From Adineta steineri (taxonomy: Eukaryota > Rotifera > Eurotatoria > Adinetida > Adinetidae), in contig CAJNOI010000161.1 of the NCBI GenBank assembly GCA_905250115.1, positions 139,036-203,035 of the forward strand: a DNA stretch of 64,000 bases. The letters run 5' to 3'. Both the position numbers and the translations under genes were made by a program. Position 1 is the first letter of the stretch; each line of letters opens with the position of its first letter. This document shows, piece after piece, positions 25,181 to 37,500 of the stretch. The notes under the pieces are model-generated. The model saw only the letters and a program-made list of their open reading frames with translations. It was not told the origin of the DNA and made no database searches.

Positions 25181-28100
25181 ATGCCCGTAGTCGATTTTTG
25201 CCGAAAGACGATATCTTCTTGGAAATTTTTTTTTCTCAATCTCAATCTTTTTAAACCACCAGTTGGTAGTAATCAAAATGAAGATGAACAACAACGTCGA
25301 TTCAATACCCTTGTTACTCGGATCTATCTGGTTCTTCTCACATGCCTTCTGATTTATCTCGGTTTTTTTATACATTCAGATTCGGAAGTGATCACCGAGA
25401 AACAAGATAATCCGTCTAAAGAAGAACTAGATAGCTTTCCTAGCGATGCAGAATGCCCGTGTTCTCGTATTTCACTCTTACATGGTGAATTTATCTCACT
25501 GAAACCGTCTTTACATCAAATATGTTCGAGTGATTTTGTGCTTACTCGTTGGATTAAAGCCATCTATTCTGGGTCGAACGTTACCTATTTCAATTTAAAC
25601 GACTTTCGAACTTTCGGTAGCGCACAGTTTCAAGCATTAGCCGGTTTTTGTAATCAATCAAATTCTTATCTTCAACAAAACGTTGATTCATTTGAAAACA
25701 GCACGTTTATCAGTCCAGAACTTTTGCCAAGGATTGTTTTTGAAGAAGAGATTAATTCAATTATTACTCGATTTCAACAGTCTCTACCTCGAGGATTCGC
25801 AGCTGAATTAGAACTAATCCTTCGAGTAGTAATCGGTAACCGGCTTATATCTGGTCTTCAAACAAACTTTATCATATCATACGGTGGTACCACTCAAGTT
25901 ACACCCGCTGTATATATTGACGAGAATAAGGCATCGTGCGATTGTGTTTCGGATCATCGATGTATTTCTGATGCAATCTTTAGTGACATCTTCGATGCAC
26001 CAACACAGTATAATTCCAGTCGTGAGACAAAGCTACTTGGGTTGAAATCGGGTTGCTTGCCAGTGACTTCGATTCTTGCATCGACACTTGAGTGTTTTTA
26101 CTATCAGGCATGCTTGAACATGCTTATTTCATTTTTTCCAACAAAAGAAAATTTCTCAGCGATGACAATTAGCAGCGCCAGTCGTTTCGGTCCAAATGCA
26201 ACCGTGAAATCAATTGTCGATAATCTGATGCTGGAAAAGTGGCTCAAGAACGAGTCTTATGAAAAGTATCGAGATAACTGTGCACCTCTTTCGTGCACGT
26301 ATCGGAAAAAAAAGGAAAATAATTTATTAGATGTGATAGCAAAACTCATTGGTTTACTCAGCGGCTTGATATCCGCACTGAGACTATTGTTGCCGATTCT
26401 TGTTCGATTCATCAGGAATAAATTAAATAATATACGATCACCACCATCCACTCTGACTCGTAAGTAATTCTATTCTCATGATAACTATGCTCTCCTTAGG
26501 GTTGGGCAGTTCCGACTCCTACGAATCGATCTTTTTTTCAAAACGAAACCAGAGCTGTAAGGATAGTTTAGGAGCCGGAGCTAGAGCTGATGCCAGAGCC
26601 AGTGACAGTTGTCGGCTTCGAATCGAATCCGAATTTTTCCCGATGTTTTTACTTCGAATGATTGTCTAGGGTAGATTCTCAGTGAATTTGACAGCGACAG
26701 AGCTGATCCGACTCCTAAGAGCTGATCTTTTTTAAAAACGGAGCCGGAGCTGCCCAACTATGGTTCTTCTGTCAATTCATATCATTTCAATTTCTAGTTC
26801 GTGAACGTTTGCGTCTAATCAAACCAGCTTTGAAAAAGTTAATCGTTGAACTAAATACATTTGAGTATTTTCCCCGCAATGATCGACAACTTCAATATCA
26901 ACGTTACGCTACTCGATTGTATATATTCTTGATCATCATTTCGGTTACAATCCTAGCTGGATATAACCTAGTGAGCAAATCAATTCATCGCCGTATTATT
27001 ACTAATCCATCCGAATCCGAATATCTTCATTTTAAAAACCTCTATAAAACTCATCCCATCTGTAAATGTAGAAATATGTCTGTATCGTACTCCTCTTTTA
27101 TAACTATTCAACCTCGATTCCATCAGGTATGTTCGAGTTACCTGATTAGTCCAGAATGGATAAAGTACAGTGATTCGGCGAGTAGTGCTGCTTATTACAT
27201 GTTCGACTATCGCAAGTATGCTATTAGTCAGTTTCAAACATTGGCAATGCTGTGTGAGCTTGCTCAGGACACAACTAATGGTGCTCTTGAATTTTTTTTG
27301 CAACGGCAGATTGTCAACTCACAAGTAATCAGTCAAGAATTATTTCGACCTAAAATGGATCATCTTATTAAAACTTGGAAATCGTCCACTAGCAGTCAGT
27401 TTAAACGCAGGATGGAGCTTATTCGAATTACCACGATGAGAAATCATTTGATGAGTCGTCCGAGTATTTTTTTTAAAGACAGAATAGCCACTGAACAAAA
27501 ACTATTATATGAGCCCCGACATTATGGTGAATGTAATTGTGGTCAAGCGTATGATTCATGTATCGAGCCCATGGGAATATATAAGTTTGTCGGTGATCCT
27601 GAGCCAATCTATACAATTCCTAATTTTTTCATGGGTTGCTATCTGGTTGAAGCATTATTTTTATCGACATTGGAATGTTTCTATAATAAATCATGTATGA
27701 CGGATCTTCATAACTGGTTTGATTCGCCTCGCAACGAATCGTGGATCTTTCCAGCACTTAACTCAAGCCTTAGTCAAGCGAATAAGTCGATTGAATCGAT
27801 TGTCGATGAATTGATGATTGATGATTGGTCAGAGACTGTCAATTTTAGTTCTTATTATTATAAATGCGCTCCAAGTACATGTTTCATCGAATATAACAGT
27901 CGTCAAAGTCTCTGGGAGATTGTCATCAGTATTACTGGTATTTTTGGTGGCTTATCCATTGGTTTTCAGTTGCTCATCTGGTCTAGCCTTCGATTAATCG
28001 AAAAATTCGTCAACGGATTTTCTCTGAAACTATCTTTACAGTTTTTAAAACGGATTTTTGGTTGGAATGATGAACAAAAGTTGAAGCGTCGATTACATAT

Positions 28101-29160
28101 CATTCTAGTTATAGTGATTCTCTATGGTTTCTACATACGTCACGCTTTTCGTCCTCAGCTAATTGAAGAGACATTTAAGAAACCATCACTAGCCGTTTAT
28201 GAAGATTTATATAGACAGTATCCCAACTCTTTGCATTGTTTTTGCTCAGAAATATCCATTCAGCATGATTCCTTTCTTAAGCTAACCACTAGCTTCCATC
28301 CAATGTGTGGCCGAGACTGGTATTCAGACATATTGGCCGCAGTCACTCTTGAACATCTTATTATGTTCCTTTTTCTTGAACCAGAATTTACATATGCAGG
28401 CCCGGCACAATTGCATACAGTCCGGTCACTATGTGAACTGTCTAAGGACACAGTAAACGATTCGATTAATCAGTTATTAGCAAGTCATATGGTCAATACT
28501 GAACTGTTATCTCGATCCTTATTAACCGAAAAAATTCAAACAAATATTGATGATATCAATTCTACAGCACCTAAAATATTAGCTAATACATTCGCATTGA
28601 CTCGCATGATAACAACTACAAGCAAGTTAATGACTACCTATCGTAACACTTGGGTGTTTGAGGTTCCGCGAAATGTAGTTCTTTCACATACTGCGCACAC
28701 AGTTCCAGTCACTAAGCAAGGATGCGACTGTGGATTTAATTCGAGCTGCATCTGGTCGCTTTTTGGGTTAACGATGGGTTGTTATACCATCGAAACTCTC
28801 TCGCAATGGTCAGTCGACTGTCTTTTCGATCTTAAATGTCTGACAGTAGAAAATATTTCTCAAGTATTCAATAGATCTGATAATCCAAGTAGTTTTCCTA
28901 ATGGTTCAAGTTTTGAAGATGTTTTCAAGCAACTAATGGTGGAGGAATATGTGCCTGTTGTATCCTATGAAAATTACTTTCATATGTGTGCATCTTCCTT
29001 ATGTGTTCGTTCTTATACCAAAGAAAGTAATCTAATCGAAGGAATTACAACAATGATTTCTCTCTATGGTGGCGTAGTAATCATCTGTAAGCTTGTTGCG
29101 GCAGCCATTGTCAAACTATTACGATGTCGATCAGTCCAAGTTACGCCAACGACAAACTGA
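25181..29160 (+). CDS. Triple-module Cys-rich membrane protein (bdelloid-type uncharacterised family)
   Basis: Two exons, 25181-26459 and 26798-29160, join in phase 1 (CTC/GTAAGT ... TTTCTAG/TT) to give 1213 residues. Three modules of about 390 residues follow one another: helix (about 44-65, 469-488, 857-876), large extracellular region, helix (about 385-410, 796-825, 1174-1202). Each extracellular region repeats the same Cys plan: C-x-C (CPCS, CKCR, CFCS), a CSS or MCGR Cys, C-x-C (CDCV, CNCG, CDCG), a paired-Cys segment (ECFYYQACL, ECFYNKSCM, DCLFDLKCL) and CA(P/S)xxC just before the second helix, whose start carries GLLSGL, GIFGGL or LYGGV. Single-module relatives are common in bdelloids. 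The N-in/C-in two-helix layout recalls DEG/ENaC channels, but I see no proof of homology. Function unknown. Confidence 0.8.
26497..26762. mobile_element. hAT-like MITE filling the only intron of the triple-module gene
   Basis: Ends TAGGGTTGGGCAG (left) and the complement CATAGTTGGGCAG (right) are followed by CTCC-rich subterminal repeats (TTCCGACTCC / GGAGCCGGAGC). Flanks GCTCTCCT and GTTCTTCT match at 6 of 8 bases, as expected for an aged hAT target duplication. It makes up about 80% of the intron. It has no transposase frame. Confidence 0.6.
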
Positions 29161-32100
29161 TCTAACAACAAACATTTCAATTTCCGCTTTATCTGATCGA
29201 TGTGCTGGTGTTGGTACAAAACTATACATATGACTTAAAAAATGACAATATATGTTTTGACTGTCTTGAGGCTGGATGTAGATGAAGAAGGATTTGCTTG
29301 CTATTAACGTTAACAGGTGACATTCTATGCCTCTAACTCTTGACTTAATCGGCATAAAGCCAGTGTATTTCCTGTATCAAATAAATATTCAGTACTTTCG
29401 ATAAAGAGTCTAGTATTTTAGTTTGACAAAGATATACACTGCCAAACGCATATTATTCTAGAAGCTTCTGGTAGGGTTTCATGTACTAGCATGATGAACT
29501 AACAAGGATTTTCTCTCATAAAGTTTTGACTAAGAATTATCTTGGCTGGTTTTTTACAATTGACAAGTTTGATCTATTTTTATTTGAAATAATTATTTAA
29601 CACAATTGAAATGCATCTCAATCTACAAAAAAGAATGCTACTACAGACAGATAGATGAGATAGCTAAAATATAGAGTTTCTATCTTATGAATGGGATGCG
29701 AAGCAGAGCATCTAACTAATTCTTGGCGAGTTTCTAAGATGCAAAGCATCCTATATTGAGGTTATTCGCGAGTTTTCTTTATTTATTTCTTTCTTTCTTT
29801 CTTTCCAAGATTCGCATCAAAAGTTGTCATTTTGTGTTACACTGAGCTGTGCAATGGAATATCGGAAAATGCTCATTTAAGCGTGAGATTAACATACTAA
29901 CGAGAAGGGTTCGCCGCCTTGAAAATCGCTTTTTAAGTTAATGATCTTTCCTCTTAAGATCGAACTGATACCACTCGTTTTCCATTTTTCAACAGGACGT
30001 TTCATTCGTTTACAGAAAGCGTCGCAAAAACACGATTTTGACTTTTTTAAATTTCAAGATAATTAAAACGAAAAGCAAAAGTTAAATTTAGACGCCACTT
30101 TTCTCTAACAACTGTTGTGCAGCTGAAACTACAGCTGATAATAGATAATGAATCATCTAGATAATTTTGTGAAAACCTTAAAATCGAGTTTCGCATCGCA
30201 TTTCGCAGACGAGTCTCGATTTGTCTGCCATCTAGTTTTTATAAAGAATAAAGAAAATATTTTCGAGTGATCCGTAAATAGATAAATAAATGATATAAAA
30301 ACAAGTAGTATTGGTCGTAGTTTTTTCTTATCACCTACTACATTCTAATATGAAATAATACTAGCAAATGAATTTGAGACACAAAAGATTTTTGAAAAAA
30401 ACTTTTTTCCAGAATCTTTTGTAGCTTGTGTCCTTATAATATCTGGCGAACTTCCTGGAAAAGATAAAATTTTAGAGTTTTAAGAAAAAAAATTTTTTGA
30501 TTCTTTATTTCAACTTTAGTTTTTAAAATGAAGTAACATTTTCTTTATCTTTATTTTAAAAAAAAAGCGCATCTTTATTCTTTATGAAATAAAGATAAAG
30601 TAACACTCCTAGTTCGAAGTGATTCGGGTTTTTTATGAAACCAAATGTCTCACTAATACTTTTTCGCGGAATAAAATGGTTTGTTCGGATTTTTCATCTT
30701 TTCTGAGTGGTCTGTTTGATAATACAGCACACATTTAGTAAGCAAATACCTTTCACTCGCATGCCACGAATGTACATGGACACTCATGCATCTATACCAG
30801 CAATGCATGTATATTGTAAAAATAATTTTAAAAATAATAAACATTAACTATTTTATTGCATATTTTCATACACTGCTGAGGCTATATAGTTTTTGTCACT
30901 AGTCATGAACTGCACCCAAACAGTTTGTTTTGGTGATATTCATTGAATAAGTTTCTGTTTGAGCTTTGATTAAAGATTCAAACTTGATTAACAATTAATG
31001 TTTCACTGTGCATCGGTTACATATACATGCATGAAACACAAGTCTTTTTCTACTTGCTTTTATATATAGATGCCAATTGAAAAAGATTCAAACAATTTGG
31101 ATTAAGATCATACCTATTCGAGAAGCGAAATAGAACTAATTTTTATAGTACTGAAGCGTTCTCAAAATCTATGCTTCGTAGATATTATAAATGCCTGACG
31201 CGGTTCTGAAGCATGGGTGATAGTAAGTGTTACATTCATCTCTCCAGCTCAACTTCATATGGATCCGCACCCATACGTACACTCAAGGTCAAAGCAAGTT
31301 TATCAATTTATTGAATTTTAAATATATAGTAAATCATTTATTTCCAACAGAAAATCAATATGTGCATGAATATGAGTATTTTATTTTCAAGGAAATATTA
31401 GTCCCACGTGCAGGTTGAATTAGTATTCTTCGAATATCTTACTCTAATCTTTACATCTTACTTTCTATTTTATAATGTAGGGATATAAATGAGAGCAAGT
31501 AAGTATGATAGTATATATCATTTTCATATGCAATACTATTAAATTCAACCGAAAGTATATATAAATTGTTTCTTTTGTTTTTGCACATTTTATAAAATGC
31601 TTTAAATGAACAAGAAATGCCGTTAATTAACAAATTTAGTATTGACAAGTTTATGCGACTGTTGAATACTAGAGACAAATGAAATATAAGAGAAAAATAA
31701 TGGAATTATTAATTCCTCAGTCTGGATGAAATTACTAGAGTTCATATAGCATTAAGAAAATATCACTAAAAGATTAAAACAATATCAACTTATATCATAC
31801 AATGATATTCGAAATAACAGAGGAAGCGTATCGCTTGAAATCAATACAGGAGCAGAAACACCATTGAATATTTGGTAAAAATTTATTAGATGTAGTCAGT
31901 TGAAGTTAGAAATAAATACATTCTATGCTATAAACTCTAATGATTAAATAACTCATATATAAAATTTGAAACCTCGTAATAAGTAATGATGCTATCATAT
32001 TTTACATCACGGTTTTGTTTTACTGATGAATCTAAAAAAATTCTGACATCAAAAATATAGGATATGTTTTGGATGAACTTGATCCGTATTATTCAATCTT

Positions 32101-32240
32101 GTATATCATAGAGGAAGTATAGACGTAATTATATTTTACTTATAGTTCATATAAAAGATGAGAAAGTGAATAATATAAAAAAAATCGTCATTCTACTTCA
32201 TAATTACAAAATAGAAGAAACATATTGTTTTTGAAGAATA
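29161..32240. other. Gene-poor region with simple repeats and hairpins
   Basis: About 3 kb without a supported exon. It holds a (CTTT)n run near 29780-29803, short inverted repeats at about 30378-30432 (GACACAAAAGATTTTT / AGAATCTTTTGTAGCTTGTGTC) and 30530-30607, and dispersed-repeat copy B. Confidence 0.45.
30617..30882 (+). repeat. Dispersed repeat, copy B
   Basis: Direct copy of 20241-20513, diverged by substitutions and small indels over about 270 bp. It ends near CACTGCTGAGGC, matching GCATTGCTCAGGC in copy A. No gene adjoins this copy. Confidence 0.7.
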
Positions 32241-33215
32241 ATGGCAGTTACGATATTACCATTGATACAAACTCAAATTACTCGTTATGGAATGTCTACT
32301 TTGCTGATTTTAGGTAATATTGGAAATATTATTATCATAGTTTTATTCAATCGGCGTCGTCAAAATTCATGTGCAATGTATTTATTATGTGCAGCAATTG
32401 TACAAAGTGCAACACTTACATTCAATAGTGTAATAAATCTTTATGTGCTTGATTATGATGATCTAACAGTTCACTCCCTTTTCTTATGTAAATTTCGTGC
32501 ATATATTACACATATTTGGAATCAAACAGGTCGATATCTTACTGTGCTTGCATGTATTGATAGATATATTTGGACAGCAAATAATGCGCATGCAAGACTT
32601 ATAAATCGACCATCAACTTCGCGTTATCTTACAGCAATTTTGTTTTTATTCTGGCATATTTTTTCTATTCATATAGCTATTTTAGTAACAATTCATAATG
32701 GAAGATGTGGTTCATTTGGTGTTTATTATGTTATTTATCAAGTGTATGCTGCAACTTTTCTTGGTTTACTTCCACCAGTATTAATGAGTATATTTGGTTT
32801 TTTAGCTTATCATAATATGAAAAAATTACATTTACGTGTGCGACCAATTGGTAATCTTGGTTACGATAGTATTATAATTCATCGTCGTGATCGAGATCTA
32901 TTATTGATGGTATTAACTGAAGTTGTTATTTATGTTGTGACAGCAATTCCATATCCATTTATTGTACTAGAAGTTGCAGTAACAAACTATATCGGTGTTA
33001 ATAAATCTACTCAGCGTGTTGAAATTGAAAATTTTCTTAATTCTACTGCATTAACACTTTTTTCTGTTACTTATGGTTCTCGTTTTTATACATATTTCGC
33101 TGTATCAAAAGCATTTCGAAAAGATTGTAAGACACTTTTTATCAAATGGAAAAATCATCTAGTTCGACCATCGACTATGAATCAAATCCCAAGAACAAGA
33201 CAATTGCAAATATAA
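32241..33215 (+). CDS. Rhodopsin-like (class A) G-protein-coupled receptor, intronless
   Basis: A single 324-codon frame with seven hydrophobic segments. TM1 carries GNIGN (residues 25-29), TM3 starts after Cys83 and ends with the DRY motif at 107-109, and extracellular loop 2 has Cys156 for the conserved disulphide. TM6 has the Pro of AIPYPF; TM7 lacks NPxxY and reads SVTYGSRFYTYF instead. Loop 3 is short and basic. The overall look is of the peptide-receptor-like orphan GPCRs expanded in bdelloids. It should couple to heterotrimeric G proteins at the plasma membrane; ligand unknown. Lack of introns, in a window of intron-rich genes, suggests a retro-derived or recently duplicated family. 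Confidence 0.82.
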   Translation: MAVTILPLIQTQITRYGMSTLLILGNIGNIIIIVLFNRRRQNSCAMYLLCAAIVQSATLTFNSVINLYVLDYDDLTVHSLFLCKFRAYITHIWNQTGRYLTVLACIDRYIWTANNAHARLINRPSTSRYLTAILFLFWHIFSIHIAILVTIHNGRCGSFGVYYVIYQVYAATFLGLLPPVLMSIFGFLAYHNMKKLHLRVRPIGNLGYDSIIIHRRDRDLLLMVLTEVVIYVVTAIPYPFIVLEVAVTNYIGVNKSTQRVEIENFLNSTALTLFSVTYGSRFYTYFAVSKAFRKDCKTLFIKWKNHLVRPSTMNQIPRTRQLQI

Positions 33216-34508
33216 AATATATATATTTCGGAAAAAAATTAACATTGTAGAATGGTATTATTTTTAAGAAATAAATAATATGCGATGCTAAAGTCAGAAG
33301 AAAAAGTCAAATCCTTATTAGTTGGATAGATATAAGTCTAACTGAATATTTCGTGATTATCTAACAGCTTGTTCCTTTCTCTTTTGAATAATTATTATCG
33401 CTTGAAATAATAAATTTTAGATGGAAGCAGAAAAATAAGTTTAACAGAATATAATTCAAGTTATATAGTAAATATAAAGGGTGTTACCGAAGTTCTGAAA
33501 CGAGGATGACAATCTTATGTTTTCTCGCTTATGGAAAACGAATCCTCTTGAAACTTTTACAGATTGTTGATCATAACTACTACTATATAAACATGGAGTT
33601 TCGGCTATATTGCTGCTTCCATTGATTAGAAACTAGAAAAATACTGTTGAGTAAAATCTCGACAAGTTTTACAACAGCTAAATTTGTTGTAAATGACAGT
33701 AAAATCGTTATTTCTAAGATCTTATCGTTAAATTCATTTTTGTTGTATAAAGTCGTGGATTTCTGACTGAATAAGAAAATTTGTGATGTCTTTAGCTTCC
33801 TATGATCAATTAATTTGCCGTAAATGTAATAAATGCATACAAATGAACGAAATTCTTTTTTTTTCTTCCATTAATGGTTCATACAACATGTTGTGTGTTA
33901 ATTCATTGGCAAAAGGCTCATGCGATTTCTTACATATCTCAGTGATCAATACGTGCACAAGAAAATATATGTAATTGAAAGAGACACTTTCCAGCCTCAT
34001 ATATTTAATTAAAACACCCTAGAAATAACAATTTTACTGTCATTTATATCAAATTTAGCTGATATAAAATTTTCACCCTTGTTTCAGAACTTCCGTAACA
34101 CCCTTTATCATTTTTTTTTGTTTGATCTAGTTTGCATAGGCTATTTTTTTATCACGAAGAATATTATGAATGATCGATTATTAATTGAAATATTTAAACA
34201 AATTAAAAAAATATCATGAAAAAGATCTGTGTCACACAGTACATTAAAATAAGAAAAAGAATATTGATTAGTCAATTTCGATATATTTAATTTTTCCAAA
34301 AATGTTTTATATCGAAATAATTTACTATTCATAATAATGATTTGAATTTTAAACACTTCATGAATTTTTTTTGTTATATGTTATCGTTAGTTCAATTAAT
34401 AAAAACAATAAACAGACTATAATAATTTATGTTTATGAGCTAGAATAAAAATGATTGTTTCCTCCATATTTTTGTTAATTATCCATTAGTTGATCTTCTT
34501 TTCTTTTT
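33216..34508. other. Intergenic, mostly a TIR element
   Basis: 3' flanks of the GPCR and of the convergent glycogen phosphorylase gene. Half of it is the TA-flanked element at 33477-34105. Nothing else is recognised. Confidence 0.5.
33477..34105. mobile_element. Tc1/mariner-type non-autonomous DNA element with double inverted repeats
   Basis: TIRs start AAGGGTGTTACCGAAGTTCT on the left and end with the complement of AAGGGTGTTACGGAAGTTCT on the right. Each is about 28 bp with 2 or 3 mismatches and flanked by TA (33475-33476, 34106-34107). A second inverted pair lies inside: 33678-33718 against 34019-34060 (AAATGACAGTAAAAT core). The central 300 bp contains a 63-codon open frame with CRKCNKC that does not look like a transposase. 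Length 629 bp. Confidence 0.75.
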
Positions 34509-37500
34509 TTAATAATCTTGTCGACGAACATGTGGTCGAGTGTTTTCAAGACTATCATCTTCATTTTCTGGTCGACCGGCATCTGGACTTGGAAGTTTTT
34601 TATCTGTTGGAGTAACATTCCATATATCTTTTGCATACTCTCGAATTGCTCGATCTGATGAAAATTTACCGGCTGCTGCTATATTTAAAATACATTTCTT
34701 TGTCCATTCAGTTCCATCCTAAAGATAAAAGAAAAATAAATCGTTTTTTTTTCTTTCCCTTAAATTCATACTTTATAAAGTTGTTCAACACGTTCATGTG
34801 CTTTCATATATTCTTCATAATCAGCAAGTAACATAAATCTAAAAAAATAGGATAAATAACCAATTGTTTATTCATAAGAAAATTCTCGACTTACTTTTCG
34901 TCGGATTCAAGTAAACTTTTAACAATATCTGAAAATAGATTCGGATCTTCCGGTGAAAAAACTCCATCTCGTATTTGTTCGATTGCTTGTTTTAATTCGG
35001 CATTATGTTCATAATAATCTTTTGCATTATATCTATTTAACAAATCTCATTTAAAAATAACTATCTTATACAATTTTTATTTACCCCTTTTCACGTAATT
35101 CATCAACTTCTTTGTATGTCAAACCAAATGTAAAAATATTATCTTTTCCAACTTCTTCACATATTTCAACATTTGCACCATCCATTGTACCGATAGTTAA
35201 TCCTCCATTAAGCATCATTTTCATATTACTTGTACCTGATGCTTCCAAACCAGCTAATGATATTTGTTCAGATAAATCAACAGCCGGAATTATTTTTTCA
35301 GCTAAAATGAAATAAATGATTTAAAAGATCAAATTTATCAAGATTAATGGACTAGGGATGTATCAAGATTTTCGCGCACCCTCGCCAAAAACAACGCCCG
35401 TTCGGTGCTGATACAAATACCATATATGTATGGATCATTACTGCAAATTAGGAATGCAACGGTAACGGTAACCGTATTAACCGGTAAACGTTCCATCTTG
35501 AGGGCGTGGGTGTGGGGTGGACGTTAGTGATAGATGAAATAAATACGCACACCTACACCCTCAAGATGAAACGGTTACCGATTCAAACGGTGAACCGGTG
35601 ACTAACGGTCACCGCTGCATCCCTACTGCAAATGTTTAATTCATAAAAATCATTCGAAATACTTACCAAGACTAACACCATAATTTTCAAGAAAAACAAC
35701 TCGGAGTCGATCACCGATAACTGGATCTTCACTAACCGTACGTGCAACATTACAAATTAATTTAATAACTAAAATGACATAGAAAAAAATCATATAGTTT
35801 AATTTTATTATTATTATTTTAACTTACTTAATTTAGCAGTTTTATAACCAGGTGCAGCCTGAAAAAAAGAACAAAATTTTTCTTTCTAGAAAAATGAATA
35901 TTTATTATTTAAACCTTTCCACCAAAAATGATTGTACGTTGAATAACATCCTTATCTGGATTAGCTTTAATACGATTATAGACTGTAATAACACGAAGAC
36001 AGTTTAATAATTGTCGTTTATATTCATGTAAACGTTTTACTTGTACGTCAAACATTGAATTTGGATTAATATTAACATTAAAATTCTTTTTAAGAAATTT
36101 ACTTAAACGTTCTTTATTTTCCTAGAAAAGAAAATAATGTTTTTTTTTATCAAAAAGATATTTTCATACAAATTTAACACGTTGAATATCACGAATAAAT
36201 TGTTCATCATCAACATAATCTCGTAATTGTTTTAATTGTGCCAGATCTGTAATCCAACCTTCACCTATTTTAGTTGTAATAAGATCTGCTAAATCGGGAT
36301 TGCATATGAGTAACCAACGACGTGGTGTTATACCATTCGTTTTATTTTGAAATTTTTCTGGATTGAGTTCATAAAAATCTTTCATACTATAGAAGATATG
36401 TAAAAAATAAAATTGATTTATATGAAAAAAAAATTTACATAGTAGATTTAAGTAAATCGCTATGCATTTGAGCAACACCATTAACTGCATGCGAACCAAC
36501 GACAGATAAATAACCCATATTGACTTTCTGAAATAAAAGACAAATGTTCAAAGTTGCTGTTGAGGTTATCTTAGGCATGTAGCGAACTCGAACGTTCGGG
36601 TTCGCTATATGACTAGTTTATCTATTTCCGTCATTCTTCTTACTTTTGCTTCATCGTCAATGATTGTCATACGTTTCATACGTTCTTTATCTTCTGGCCA
36701 TTTTTTCTGTACAATCTAAATAGAACAAAAAATGATTAATTATATCAATTTCTTATTATTATCATCTTACATCTAAATGATGTGCATTAATATCGGTTAT
36801 TAATTGAAAATGACGTGGTAAAAGTTTTTGAAACATATCAATTGGCCATTTTTCAAGTGCTTCTGGTAAAAGTGTATGATTTGTAAAAGCAATAGTTCTT
36901 TTTGTTATATCAAATGCTTGATCCCAACCAAGATTTTCTACATCAATTAATAAACGCATTAATTCTACAACACTTAAAGCTGGATGTGTATCATTTAATT
37001 GAATAGCTGCTTTATCTGGAAAATTTGTAAAATCAACTTGTTGATCTGCTTTTAAATTTATTTTCGATCGTTTATAACGTGCTATAATATCTTGTACCGA
37101 TGCTGATACTAAGAAATATTCTTGTTTTAAACGAAGAATTTTTCCTTCATCGAACTAAATAATAGAAAAAAGATATATTAACAAACGTAAACTAAAACAT
37201 ATATACATACATCATCATTTGGATATAATACTCGAGTAATATCTTCTGATGAACTCTAGAGAAAATGAAAAAAAAATAATATCAATTAAATCGTTTGTTC
37301 TTTTATTTTCTTGAATATAGTTTTACTTGTTCAGCAACAGCACGAATATAATCACCACTATTGAATAATGCAAAATTAAATTTTTCGGAAGCTTTTGCGG
37401 ACCATAAACGTAATGTATTTACTACGTTATTATTATAACCAGGAATCTAATAAATAACATATATTTAAAAATAGAATTAAAGACTAAACTTAGATAGAAG

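Noticed and set aside
25181..26467. Separate 428-residue gene ending at TAA 26465
   Set aside because: The terminal codons overlap a strong GTAAGT donor that joins in phase to a TTTCTAG acceptor in front of the next module, so a single gene is the better reading. RNA would settle it.
33783..33974. 63-codon frame with CRKCNKC in the TA-flanked element
   Set aside because: Tempting as a zinc-binding remnant, but it is too short and lacks any transposase catalytic motif.
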